Source: Persicaria tinctoria (taxonomy: Eukaryota > Streptophyta > Magnoliopsida > Caryophyllales > Polygonaceae). From it: DNA of 64,000 nt. The position numbers and the translations under genes were made by a program. The stretch is taken from positions 9,282,001 to 9,346,000 of the forward strand of contig JBANSL010000002.1 in the NCBI GenBank assembly GCA_037127255.1. The letters run 5' to 3'. Within the stretch, counting starts at the first letter, position 1; every line of letters begins with the position of its first letter. The notes under the pieces were generated by a model that saw only the letters and a list, made by a program, of their open reading frames with translations, was not told where the DNA came from and searched no databases. Below, in pieces: positions 12,323 to 24,001 of the stretch.

Positions 12323-12328
12323 TTTCCC

Positions 12329-12341
12329 TAACACGATGTTT
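12329..12341. repeat. 13-bp TSD of the full LINE (5' side)
   Basis: TAACACGATGTTT, identical to 4392-4404. Confidence 0.9.
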
Positions 12342-12604
12342 AAAAACTACTCCATATATAAAATATCAATAATTTTACTAATTTATAAAAATAATTTCAT
12401 ACTTACTACAATTATCTATTGAATTGTTTAAACAATTTATTCAAATAATTAATTGTTAAAAAGTCAAACAACATATTTTGCGAGACGTAAAGAGTATACT
12501 ACTATTGTATATAGGGACTCGATCGCTCTTAATGTAAAACACCATCTACGTATACATAATCCTTATTATTTGGTAGCTTCACAAATTTAATTGTAGAAAT
12601 CGGG

Positions 12605-13540
12605 AGGAAGAAGAAGGACTTTTTATGAAATTACAAAAATAACTCTACAAATATGAGAAATTAAAAAATAAAAGTATGTTGTGTATGTGCAAAAATAACC
12701 GTATGTTGAGCAAATATAATCGTAAGTTGTGCAAATATGACTCAAGTCTAGTTTTTTTTTTTCATTTTGTCGTGCAAATATAAGAGTACGGTGTGCAAAT
12801 ATAACTGTATGTTGAGCAAATATGACCCAAGTCTAGTTTTTTTTGTTTTTTTTTTTATTTTTTTTTAACATTTTGTCGTGCAAATATAAGAGTACGATGT
12901 GCAAATATAACCATATGTTGAGCAAATATGACCCAAGTCTAGCTTTTTTTAAAAAAAATATTTATATTTTGTCGTACAAATATAAGAGTACGATGTGCAA
13001 ATATAACCGTAAGTTGTGCAAATATGACCCAAGTCTAGTTTTTTTTTTCATTTTATCGTGCAAATATAAGAGTACGATGTGCAAATATAATCGTATGTTG
13101 AGCAAATATGACCCAAGTCTAGTTTTTTTTTTTATTTTATTTTTTGTATTTTTTTTTACATTTTATCGTGCAAATATAAGATTACGTTGTGCAAATATAA
13201 CCGTAAGTTGTGCAAATATGACCCAAGTCTAGTTTTTTTTAAAAAAAAAAACATTTTGTCGTGCAAATATAAGAATAGGTTGTGCAAAATTAACCGTAAG
13301 TTGTGCAAATATGACCAAAGTCTAGTTTTTTTTTAGTTTTTTTTATATATTTTGTCGTGCAAATATAAGAGTACGATGTGTAAATATAACCGTAAGTTGT
13401 GTAAATATAACATTTTATTGTGTAAAAATAAAATAAAAATATAGATTATGGATTACATAATAAAATATAGATAGTTTTTTTTAATTTCTCATATTCATAG
13501 GGTGATTTTTATAATTTAATAAAAAGTTCATCTCCTTCCT
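12605..13540. mobile_element. Inverted-terminus element filled by an AT-rich tandem array
   Basis: About 75 bp at the left (AATCGGGAGGAAGAAG... CTTTTTATGAAATTAC) is inverted at the right (...TAATAAAAAGTTCATCTCC, near 13460-13540) at roughly 80% by eye. The ends therefore look like TIRs of one element whose body is the array at 12683-13410. No transposase ORF; no TSD identified. Confidence 0.5.
12683..13410. repeat. Tandem array built on GTGCAAATATAA
   Basis: Seven to eight units of about 85-115 bp. Each has CATTTTGTCGTGCAAATATA, then GAGTACGATGTGCAAATATA, then ACCGTATGTTGAGCAAATAT, then GACCCAAGTCTAG and a T-run of variable length. Each unit thus holds three sub-repeats of the 12-mer. The ORF spanning it is a by-product. 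Confidence 0.9.
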
Positions 13541-13905
13541 CACGATTCTGCGAAGAGGAAAGGTGTACGCCTCGCCGCCTCCGCCTCCAATCGTACTCGC
13601 TCCGGCCGCTCGACCTCGCTCCCCTCGCTCGACCTCAGTTTCGTGTCGAGAAGATCTCGGATCGGAGATCCCGCGTGAACTCCGGCAACCAAAGGAGGAG
13701 CGACGGCGGCGACGCCAGGGAGGAGATCGGATTCAGATCGATGGGGCGCCAGATCGAGCAATCGATGGAATCGGAGATGATGATGGATGAAATCGGAAGT
13801 GGTGCTGATGAGGACGACAGGAGGAGATGAGGAGAGAACAGATCGAGATAGCGAGAGATCTCGGGTTAGGGGACCTATTGAATTAGTATATATAGCGGAC
13901 ATTTT
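13540..13905. other. GC-rich stretch, no recognised product
   Basis: Abrupt GC-rich block (13560-13860) with open frames on both strands but no recognisable protein or splice structure. It could be a fragment of a gene 5' region carried by a transposon. Confidence 0.35.
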
Positions 13906-16380
13906 GCTAATTTGTCTAAAAAGGTGGACATTTCACCAATTTGTCCAAAAAAAAAGTGTCTGTTTGGCAAAAAAATTCTTATTATTTTCACATGTAAATA
14001 TAAGATGAAAATGTCACAAATATGTAGGAAGGAGTTACTGTGCCAGTGTACGTACGTACATACGTGTGTTGATTAATGATTAACAAATATATAATTGAGT
14101 TTAATATATGGTATTTATTTAATTATATTGTGCGTGAAGTGTAATGTAAGTTGGGCTAGCAGTAGCGCACCGCTGGTAGGTTGTACTGCTATTGCTAGGG
14201 TAACCTCATATTCAACAAAAACAAGTTATTATTCATTAAGAATGACTTGTAGGTAGTACTCATATGTGTCGAACCCGGATGAGTATTCTTTATTTACCAA
14301 ATTCAAGGCCTGGGTGATGTCAATGCCATTGCAAGTTGCCACCCATAAGTATAAACCCCGGCGCGTCCATCCAAAGGCCCATATCTACCCTATGGATGGT
14401 AGGATGAGGGCAAATGGGCAATCTCTCCATTCCCCCTTGTACCTTTTTTCTTTTTATCTCTTCCAAATTTAAAACTCCAATAATAAGCAGAAAATTCAGG
14501 AAGAGTCATGTGTGTTTGATTTTGTGTCCCGTAAAAGTCGGCAATCCAAAAATGTTGCAACTTGTCATTTTGTGGTTGGAACTGTACGCGTCAAGTGCAT
14601 TAGTAATTTGCAGGAACCGAAAGGCGCCAACCCCCTTAAATAATCAAACGACGCCCAACTCGATCAAAACCGTTGGATATACTAGAGAGTAAATTATAAT
14701 CAGATAGATAGATAGATAGATGCATGAACAGTTTGAGAATTGAGATCACTGTTGTGTTGAGGGTGAGGTGGGAGATTTCGTGGTACTATATATGTTTTGG
14801 CGTGTACATCTCAAAGTATGTGAAAACTTACACAGGCTAGGGAGTAGGGAGGAGTCATTTCATCAGTACGTATGTTTGGAAGAAATGAAGCTTGAGGTGT
14901 GAGGCTAAATTATAACATATATAAGCACTGCAGCGCAGTTCAGATGGATCAATCTGCTGTTTACATTTCCTTCAAATTAAAACAAATCGATCATACCACT
15001 CTCACTGGGGGTATCATTTAGGGTCGGTTCAAAATCGGTCCAAATTTAAACCTATTTAATTAAACTAATAGGTTGGGTTCAATTCGGTTCTAGACCATTT
15101 TTGCAAAGTTCGGTTACAATAATTAATATAAAGGGGAAAAAAAACCCCACAAAACATCCCCAAGGACCCAAGGTCTTAAACTTTCACCTAATAAAAAAAA
15201 AAAGGTGTTAAAACTTTCACACCTTAATATGTCTATAACCTAGGAATGATATTCAAAATATATCACCAATCACAAAGCAAAGTATACAAACTACGTACTA
15301 TAAGAATTACAAAACACATTAGGCATATCAACATTTAAATAACCTTCTAATCATGATTCGAAAACCTAACCGAAACTTTTTGCTAGGTTCGATTTGATTG
15401 GTTCGGTTCCGTTAAAAAATCGATTCAAACTGAAAAATGAACCAATCTAATATATATCATTCGTTATATATTAAATTTTGATCAAACATGTAAAAAAACT
15501 AAAACGGTCTATATTACAAGACGAATGGATAAGATAAATAAATACTATACCTATAACAAAAGCAAAATACTGTACAAAGGATCGAGTTAAATATTGAACT
15601 AAAAGAATATTAATGCGGAAGCAAATGACCTTTATACGCACCATGCATCATTGTGAATTGCTATCATATAATATGATTAATTAATTATACAGTATAAAGC
15701 ATTTCGATTTAATTACCTTCTCGGTTAGGGATTCATAATTGGGAAGACAACTGACCCACGTCATGGATTCATAATTTAAAACTCCCAATAAATTAAAATT
15801 TTTAAAGTGTATAAACACGATTAATACTGAAATTTCAAACATGCAACAGTAACTACATATGCAATGCCAACCTTGAATTTGATCAATTGACCAAAAAAAA
15901 AAACCTTGAATTTGATCCACAGGCTCTGAGAATTGTTTATATTTATGCACAGTATAATTGGATACCATTTTCTTCTCATTCCATTAATTTACCGCCGGCC
16001 ACCACCGTATCACATGCATGAACCTTCTTTGTTTATATATATAGCTAAACAAAATTTGTCTTCTTCTTTTTTTCTTTTCTTTCTTTTATTCATTACTGTC
16101 CTTTCTTTTCCTTCCTCTCTTTTATTTTTTTGTCCAATTCACATTTCATAATTACAACTAACGAAAGTTAGCATCCCCCATTTTTCAAGCAAAATTCGCC
16201 CCCGAGATTTGGGATATCCGTTACTCTTAGTAATTTACATAACACGTCAAATGTAAGTGGGCTTGATATCAGTCCGAAGGCCCATTTAACAAAGGATATG
16301 TTGTCCAACTGGGCAAATCTATGATATTAATGGGCCATAGGCCCACACTAGTTCAAAAAGGCTGTCTGATAGTGATGTCT
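13906..16380. other. Long intergenic stretch, mostly featureless
   Basis: AT-rich DNA upstream of the first mutase gene. It holds a short (GATA)n run at 14702-14721. A block at 15020-15450 has GGTTCGGTTC-type motifs near both ends in opposite orientation (possible decayed transposon). A pyrimidine-rich tract lies at 16060-16130. No gene is supported. Confidence 0.5.
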
Positions 16381-17494
16381 AATGCAGTGGCGGGGACCGA
16401 GATCGACGAGCGCCAAGTGGCGACTGACGAGCCGTGTACGGTTTCTTTCTGATTCCCATTGGCAACCCCGGTCCCGGCCCCGGCCAACAACAGATCTCAT
16501 ACTGCGGTACGGACTACGGAGAGTATATTCTATTTTATTTAATTTTCCAGTTTATAGGCACGGACGGGAGCACGACGAGACGTCGATGACCACCGTAGGC
16601 GTGTACCCCTTTTTAAATCCTCCCTTCTTTCCTAATAAAGGTCACCGCACCACAGGCACAGGTATATTCCCTCTTTATCCCCATTCGTTCGCGCTCCCGC
16701 TACCCCGGATCTCTCCTCCCTCCGTTTCTTTCTCCTCCCTCTGCTTCGCTTCCGCTTCCGGTAAGATTCGCTTTCTCCTTAATCACTTCTCCTCGCTTTC
16801 TGCTCTTTCAGCGTTTCAATTTCTGTACGTTGGAATGCGATTTCTCAAGTTCTGATTATGTCACTGCTTTTTCTTTTGTTGTTTCTTCTTTCATTGATTC
16901 CTTCGATCCGTCGGATTTGATATTTCGTTGTTTTGTTCTTCCTGATGTAGTTTCTGGATCCCGATTCTTAGGTATTAGGTTTAGTTAAAGCCTTAAAGGC
17001 TGGTGAACTGGTGGTTGAATTAGCCAATGTCTTGAGTTAAAAATTGAACTTAGGAAAGAAGTTTTGCGACGAAAATCTTGCGATTTCATTGAAAAAGGAA
17101 GCTATCTAATTCGCGAGGCTTGCTTGTGAGATGACATTTGTGTGAAAATGGAGTAAGATGACTAGGTTTTTTTATTGGCTTACACATCCAAATCAATGCG
17201 CTATACGTGGTAAGCAAACAGTGGGACAATTTAGTTGCTCTCTGTTACGGTATTTAATTAATTCGCCCAGGGAAGGTTTGTAATCAGTCTGCCGATTGTT
17301 TAATGGTTTAGGACAAGTTTTCATCGTTTTCATTTTTCATTGATGAGATCACTGCATATTTAAATTGTACGACATCCCTTCCTTGAGTGCCTTCATATAA
17401 TTCTTTAATTTTTCATGTTTAAAAGCTCCAGGCGTTTCAATGTTACTGATTCAATCTCTTGATTCCCTGAATTTATTTTACTTAATCTGCAGAA
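16381..17494 (+). promoter_or_regulatory. Promoter, 5' UTR exon and leader intron of mutase gene A
   Basis: GC-richer DNA from about 16380 and a pyrimidine-rich leader (16670-16758) end in CTTCCG/GTAAGATT at 16759. An acceptor TCTGCAG at 17486-17492 precedes the ATG by two bases. This gives a non-coding first exon and a leader intron of about 730 bp. The 157-codon ORF overlapping the leader is not supported. Confidence 0.6.
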
Positions 17495-19324
17495 ATGGAT
17501 TCCAAAGCAAGCCTTGGTCTCTATCCTGCAAACCGATGTAAAACTATTCATTTGGTATGCTCTGGTTTACTTATCCAGATTATATAGTTTGCAGCCTTCT
17601 GTTTAATTTATCTTTACTCATTTTTGTTTGGTATTTACAATTTCACAGGTTCGACATGCGCAAGGGTTTCACAATGTTGCAGGAGAAAAAGATTATGATT
17701 CATACAAGTCTTATGATTACCTTGATGCTACCTTAACAGCACTTGGGTGGGAACAGGTAGTTGATTAATAAATGATTTTATGCTACTGTTTCTCCTCATC
17801 GTTTCTTTATATGTAATACGTAATCTGCAGATTCTATTGCTTTTGACAGGTTGATAACTTACGGAAACATGTCCATGCCTCTGGTCTTTTGAAGAAGATT
17901 GAATTAGTTATTACTTCGCCTTTAACAAGGTATTGTTTGGTTTCAAACTGTTGCCAAATTTACGAAGCAGATAATGGAATTTCTAATTGTTCAAATAACT
18001 TTGAATCATGTGTTAATGCATAATCTATTTCTTCTACTATACAGGACCATGCAAACCGCAGTTGGAGTATTTGGAGGTGATGGTTATGTGAATGGGATAG
18101 ATGCCGCACCTCTCATGGTGGAGAACGCTTGGAACAGCGGCCGACCTGCCATATCTAGTCTGAACTGCCCACCTTTTTTAGCTGTAGAGCAATGCCGAGA
18201 GCATCTGGTATGTTCCCTGACTCCCGATAAAAGACTGCTCTGTCATAATCTCAATTAGGGTGATTCATGACTTCGATAAAGGAGATCATAAATATAGATT
18301 GTTTGTGAAATACTGCTCTTTTTTTTTTGTCTCTGAACTTTGTGATACTGAGGTGTAACAACAGATGAATTTTATTCCGGATCAATATTTGGTTCTATGT
18401 ATTGACATATGGGGCTTCCTGCAGGGAGTTCATCCATGTGATAAGAGGAGGAACATTAGGGAGAATAAGCCCGTTTTTCCTGCAATTGATTTTTCACTGG
18501 CAAGTACTGCTCTCAACTCAATTTGAATGATTTACAGAATCATTCACGTTCATTCATCCAATTGTTACCCTTCATTTTACCTGTGCCTGAGTGCATCATT
18601 TGTCATTTCTTCTGCCTATATTCCTTTTAAACATGTCTCTGCATAATCTAACAAATGCTTGACATCATTACCAGATAGAAAATGATGATGATATCTTGTG
18701 GAAGGAGGATGTTAGAGAGACAGATCAAGAAATTACTGCCAGAGGGATTAAGTTCATGGAATGGTAATGCCTGTCATGCTCTCTATAAGCAGAGAGAAAT
18801 CCATGTATATAGATAGCAATCACTTTCCTAATATTTGAGATCCATATTGTCATTTTCGTGTCTATACTTTTATCTATATGTACTCTTGTGTATTTTTCAG
18901 GTTATGGACAAGGGAGGAGAAGGAGATAGCTATAGTCAGCCACAGCGGATTCTTATATCAAGCTCTCAGTGCATTTGGAAATGATTGTCATCCCTCTGTG
19001 AAGAAAGAAATATGTACACAGTGAGTTGCCTACTAGCTTAGTATTACCGAGACCTGCGTTTGCTGTTTGACAGGTCATCCCTTTTTTCCTCCAACAATTA
19101 TATTCAATCGCTGATCATGTATTTTCCTGTTCCTACAGCTTTGCCAACTGTGAACTTCGATCAATGGTTCTCGTGGATAGAGGGTGAGCATAACTGAAAA
19201 TGTATTGCAGTATCGGATTCCTCAACTGTTTATGCTTTAATACTTGCAATATTTACATTTGAAACATATTTGCAGAATGGTAGGATCTGATTCTTCTGCA
19301 ACGAATTTCCCTGGAAAAGTCTAA
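17495..19324 (+). CDS. Phosphoglycerate mutase-like protein, copy A
   Basis: Nine coding exons: 17495-17554, 17649-17756, 17850-17929, 18045-18207, 18425-18499, 18675-18763, 18901-19020, 19139-19183, 19276-19324; they sum to 263 codons (262 residues). Histidine-phosphatase superfamily: the phospho-accepting His is in VRHAQGFHN (residues 21-29), with a SPLTRTMQTA motif and the second His in IAIVSHSGFL. It resembles the plant 'phosphoglycerate mutase-like protein 1' family (Arabidopsis At5g64460 relatives), whose substrate is not firmly known, so a glycolytic role should not be assumed. The RHG motif reads RHA. No signal peptide or membrane segment is seen. Intron 5 has a GC donor (GCAAGT at 18500). 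Paralogue of the gene at 27105. Confidence 0.95.
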
Positions 19325-20015
19325 AGTGGAGCTGAATCTTCCAAGTTCCAAGTGATGTTGTGGACAAGAAGCTGGAAAAAAGGCATAGAAAGTGATCTGG
19401 TTACCGGTTGGACATTCTGATACGATTTTTCATTCGAATGATGGAAATAATTAAACCACACAAAATACCCACCCACTATTTTTCAGTTGGTTTTTTCTTT
19501 TTAGAAAAAAAAAACTAGATTCATGCTTAATTGCGTGATGATAATATCTCAAATCATCTGATACTATTGGAGTCTTGAATTGGTGTTTGGGAATTGGAAG
19601 TATCTTGGTCCATTTGCTGCATTAGAATGTAGAATGGTTCTTGTTTTAATATGTTTCGGCTCAAATTTGCATGCTTTGTGGTTCATACAATCCTTTTGGC
19701 TCAAATCTTTTTTGACAACAAATAATATATTAATGTTTGCTCCCGCTTCTCCTTTCCAGGAATCCTAATTCACTCATGTTTAAAATGCTCTCAGTTTTGG
19801 CCGCCAATGAAGAAAATTCAAAGCCTTTTCCAGGAAGTGGTTTCCTAATTCCCTTTTGGCTCCCTTTAAATTAAATAAAATGGAATACTACATACTCCGT
19901 ACTATTTTGGCAGTCAAATGTATAATGGAGGCATGGAGCTATCAAAGGTTGTGTTGTGTTGCATTATAATCTTATAGTTTAGGGAAATTCCGTTTGGAGC
20001 CCTTGAGTTTTTGTC

Positions 20016-21130
20016 AATTCCGGTTGGTGTCCTATACTTTTTTTTGTCCGGATGGTACCCTGAGTTTTGTCAAAAGTTCGGCTCATGCCCAAAACTCATA
20101 TTTTCTCCCTTTAAATCAATAAAATCGCCCTTTATTTTTCTTTTTTTTTTCACAAAAAAAGCTCTTTGCTTTTAACATTGAACAAAACTACACATTATTT
20201 AACTAAATTCAACACAAAAGTTACAAAATCACCTTTATTTTTTAATATTAACAAAATCATACATTATTGCTAAAGTTTTAGCAAAAATCACCCATTATTT
20301 CCAATTTTTTATTAAAGAAAATCAATCATTATTTTTAACATTATACAAAAGATCCATTTATATATTTTTTATAATTTGTAAAAAAACAAATCTCATTATT
20401 TGCCAAACATTGCATGTACATAATCACCCATTATTTACAAAATTTTGGACAAATCCACTCGCTTATAATGTGAACAAAAATAGTTAACCTATAAATTATA
20501 TAAAAAAATACTTAATAAAATCATAATTTGCGTAAAACCACCCTTTATGCTTTAAAAATGAACAAAACCACTTCTTATATAATAAAAGGTGTTATTCATT
20601 TATATTATTTTGGAATACATAAAACCTAATAAGATAAGAATGATTAATCTTTTATTATATTTTTCTTTTATAAGAGAAGAAAATGAAACAAATAAACTTT
20701 ACTTTTCTTTTTCAATAAAATTCTAACAGAGTATTTGGTTAAATTGATCAATCACATTTGCAAATGTTTAAAGTTAGTGAGTCATAGATTAAATATTATT
20801 TTGGAAAATAATAGGGGTTAAATATTTTTTTTGGAAAATAATTAGTGTTTTTTTTTGTTTTTGCAAAGTATGAAAAAATAATAGATCTTTTGTACAATTT
20901 TAAAAATAAAGGTGGGTTTGTCACTTTTGTATTGAATTTAGTCAAATACTAATAGTTAGTTTTGTTCAATTTTAAAAGTAAAGGGTTTTTTTAGAAGAAA
21001 GAAATAATAAAGGGTGGTTTTATTCATTAAAAATGAAGAAAATATGAGTTTTGGACATAAGCCGAACTTTTGCCAAAACTCAGGGGTACCATCCGGACAA
21101 AAAAAAAAGTGTGCGACACCAACTGGATTT
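20016..21130. mobile_element. Foldback element with about 130-bp inverted arms
   Basis: Left arm (AATTCCGGTTGGTGTCC...GTCCGGATGGTACC...AAGTTCGGCTCATGCC...) is repeated inverted at 20985-21130 (GACATAAGCCGAACTTTTGC...GGTACCATCCGGAC...ACACCAACTGGATTT). The interior is AT-rich with repeated AAATCACCCATTATT-type phrases and no ORF. The right edge runs directly into a microsatellite. Confidence 0.7.
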
Positions 21131-21215
<85 letters not shown>

Positions 21216-21229
21216 GAGAGAGAGAGAGA
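21131..21229. repeat. Compound microsatellite A-run/(TA)n/(GA)n
   Basis: A-run, then a TA run of about 17 units, then a long GA run with one GGGG interruption. ORFs reading YIYIYI or RERERE here are artefacts. Confidence 0.98.
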
Positions 21230-21431
21230 ATGGGTATAAAGTGCACACCCCTTAGGGTGTACTTTGTGCACATTTTTGGGTCATTGATCGGGTGTAAATG
21301 GATGGCTTAGATTAAAAGGATTTCTTCCAATTTTTTAAATATAAAAAAGAGTGGGGCCGCACACTATTACACAAAATCGGCCTACTCTAGTTGAAATTAT
21401 GCGTGTGCGCGTGTGATCAATGGGAATTGGG

Positions 21432-22866
21432 ATGTTACCTCACATTAAGTGGAGGTTGGGGAACGGAAGTACCATTCGGTTTTGGGAGGATACCTGGGTG
21501 GAAGATGGTCCTTTGCGCTCTATGGCGGTCGGAGACATCAGCTCTGTGTCACATAGAATTTGGGTGGGTGATTTTTGGGAAGATGGGAGGGGGTGGGCGT
21601 GGAACCAGCTTGCTGGCATCCTGCCGGCTCAGGTTACCCAAAAACTCGCTGCTTTAGTGGTCTCGGATAGCGAAGATAGGATGTGCTGGACCAAGAGCAG
21701 TGACGGAGATTACTCGGTTAGAATGGGCTATCAGGCAGCCAGTAGCACGGACACCTACAGCTCGGCGGACGACAGTTTCTTCACGAAATTTTGGAAACTC
21801 AATGTGATGGAGAGGGTGCGCAACTTTGTGTGGATGGCTAGCAAAGGGGGCCTCCTCTCGAACGAAGAAAGAGTCCGGCGACATATAGGTACATCCGACA
21901 CTTGTTCGGCCTGTGGTATTTTTTGTGAATCCTTTGTCCATATGTTTAGAGATTGTGGTACTCTAAAAGGTCTCTGGTTGCAGGTTGAGGGCGCCGAACG
22001 GGTGGGGGATTTCTTCTCCCTCCCGTTCGCAGCGTGGATCCGAAGAAACATATTATCAACAGAAAAGGGGCCAGGAGGAGTGCATTGGAGCGACTTCTCC
22101 GCAGTTGCGCTTTGGAAGATATGGACTAGACGGAACGAGGTGGTTTTCAAAGGAGGAAGTGTTGTTAAGGTCACGCCGGAGAGCTGCAGTAGCGTCGTCT
22201 ACAGCTATAACTCAGCGAAGGAGAACCTGCTGGGGTCCATAAGGAGGGGGTGAAGTCGATGATCGTCGTGTGCTGGTGCCCGCCGGAAACCGGTTGGGTC
22301 AAATTGAATACTGACGGGGCGGTGAAGACCTCGGGTGTGGCAGCTGCGGGAGGAGCCATCCGGGGAGAGAAGGGGGAGTGGATTGCGGGGTTCGTTCAGA
22401 ACCTAGGGAGTTGCTCGGTTGTTGAGGCGGAGCTTTGGGGGATCATCAAAGGGCTCACGCTGGCTTGGGAGCAGGGGTTCAGAAAGGTCCTGTGCGAGGT
22501 CGACTCGAAAGTCGCCATCGATTTTGTGTTGAAAGGGGTCAAGCCGACCCATCCGTGTGCTAGCCTGGTGTCAATTTGCCAGAGCTTCCGTAGTAGGGAT
22601 TGAGTCATCCAATTCCGTCTTATTTTCCGTGAGGCCAATCGCCTCGCGGATGGGCTTGCAAGCCTTGCGTTTTACTTTCCGCATATCTACTGTAATCTGG
22701 AGTTGTTACCTGCTGAACTGTCATGTATCTCGCAGGAGGACTCTCTTGGGAGAGTTATACCACGCTGGTGTAAGTCCTGAAGAGGCTTCCCCTGTTGCTT
22801 TCTATTAATTTCACAACTCCTCCTTTGGAGTAGGGGCTCTGCCCCGTTTCTCGACCAAAAAAAAAA
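21432..22866 (+). pseudogene. 5'-truncated LINE: zf-RVT and RNase H
   Basis: Begins mid-ORF2 (WRLGNGSTIRFWEDTW, normally just after the RT). Continues through a zinc-binding zf-RVT region (NVMERVRNFVWMA, CSACG..CESFVHMFRDC) into RNase H (LNTDGAV, EAELWGI, CEVDSK, FREANRLADGLAS). Broken by a frameshift near 22230-22255 and an in-frame TGA at 22601-22603. Ends in a poly(A) tail at 22857-22868. The 13-bp AATGGGAATTGGG at 21419-21431 and 22867-22879 is its TSD. Confidence 0.9.
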
Positions 22867-22879
22867 AATGGGAATTGGG

Positions 22880-23214
22880 TTGTTGGGATTTTTTTTATTA
22901 TGGTGGGGCCGTAACAACTTGACTTTTTTTGGATAAATTAATTTATGGTGATAATGGGGACGGTTTTGTGGTGATTATGTGGGACCCTCTCAAAATTGAA
23001 AATGGAAGAAATTGGTAGTCATTAAGAATCTTTCAAACTGGATTTTTTTTGACAAATTAATTTATCCATTTTTTTTATAAGGATTTAGATTTAGTTTGGC
23101 AAAAAAAAAGTACAGATTTAGATTTAAATAAAAAAAACCATTAAATTTGACAAGTTAGTTTATCCGGTGTGAAGTACTTTTTTTGTTTTTTGTTTTTTTA
23201 GGGTTAGTGGATAA
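22880..23214. other. AT-rich intergenic DNA
   Basis: Homopolymer-rich sequence with repeated GATTTAGATTTA and AAATTAATTTAT phrases; nothing coding. Confidence 0.6.
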
Positions 23215-23870
23215 AAAAAAATCAATAATGGTACATATTATCGAATAATTGTAAATCAATTTTTTTTTGTTATAAAGATATGACAATTCCAAATAATCTT
23301 ATAAATATTTGGCAATTATTTGTTATAAAAATCAAGAATTGTACCTACCTAAATCAATTTTAAAAATTTGGTAATTGCACCGAATAATGTTTTGTATTCC
23401 ACCGAATAATGTTGTGTTATTTTTTTTTTCATCCCGTTCAGATCAAAATTTACCAATTCTAATGAATAATTTGTCACATGTTACCGAATAATGTTTTTTT
23501 TCCATCAATTTCAAATAAAAGAAACCCAAAATCCCTAAATAATCCTTACGATTTATACGAATAATGCTTGTATTTCAACGAATAATGGTTCACATTTTGT
23601 CGAATAATATTTAGTTGTGTAATTATACTCATGCAATGAGTGTTTTTTATATTGTTACTCTAACCAAAGACTTCATATCTGAACGAATAATGAATAAAAT
23701 TTCACCGAATAATCGACCAACTAATTATAACTAGTAACAAAAAAAATTGACACATACATATGAATAATTGACAAATAATGAATAAAATTATACATCTAAA
23801 AAACCTTACACTAAATCGACACATATCTCCGAAAAATTCTTCATTTTCCCCCGAATAATGTGACAATTGT
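23215..23870. repeat. Dispersed CGAATAATG motif cluster
   Basis: The octamer/nonamer (AC)CGAATAATG recurs about a dozen times at irregular 20-60 bp spacing (for example near 23379, 23400, 23484, 23555, 23578, 23602, 23682, 23707, 23853). It is embedded in unrelated AT-rich text, with no ORF. Confidence 0.8.
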
Positions 23871-24001
23871 TAACGATACCCTGTGATAGGGAAAAATATT
23901 TTATATTGTACTATTGTAGTATAGTTTTGAACTAATAGAAATCAACAGCAAGATCGAAAACAAACAACAAAATGAGATTCAATTGAATCTAGCAAGAACA
24001 C

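Larger units (their letters stand above)
4405..12328 (-). mobile_element. Full-length L1-type LINE retrotransposon
   Basis: About 7.9 kb in minus orientation, bounded by a 13-bp TSD. The 3' end is an A-rich tail (4405-4440, interrupted poly-T on plus). The 3' half is a single ORF2 with endonuclease, reverse transcriptase, zinc-binding zf-RVT and RNase H regions, broken by two stops. The 5' end is GC-rich (12240-12328) as expected for an internal promoter. The 5' half (8.7-12.3 kb) has no standard plant L1 ORF1 (no CCHC knuckle or DUF4283 seen). Insertion split an older MITE-like sequence. Confidence 0.9.

Noticed and set aside
12843..13232. 129-codon ORF across the GTGCAAATATAA array
   Set aside because: Reading frame created by the tandem repeat; the peptide is a repeat of CKYNRMLSKYDPSLVFF-type text with no conservation signal.
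13540..13902. Possible gene in the GC-rich block
   Set aside because: Open on both strands simply because of GC content; no start context, homology or splice structure could be argued.
16382..16855. 157-codon ORF upstream of mutase gene A
   Set aside because: Overlaps the inferred promoter, leader exon and the GTAAG donor at 16759; composition is that of a pyrimidine-rich leader.
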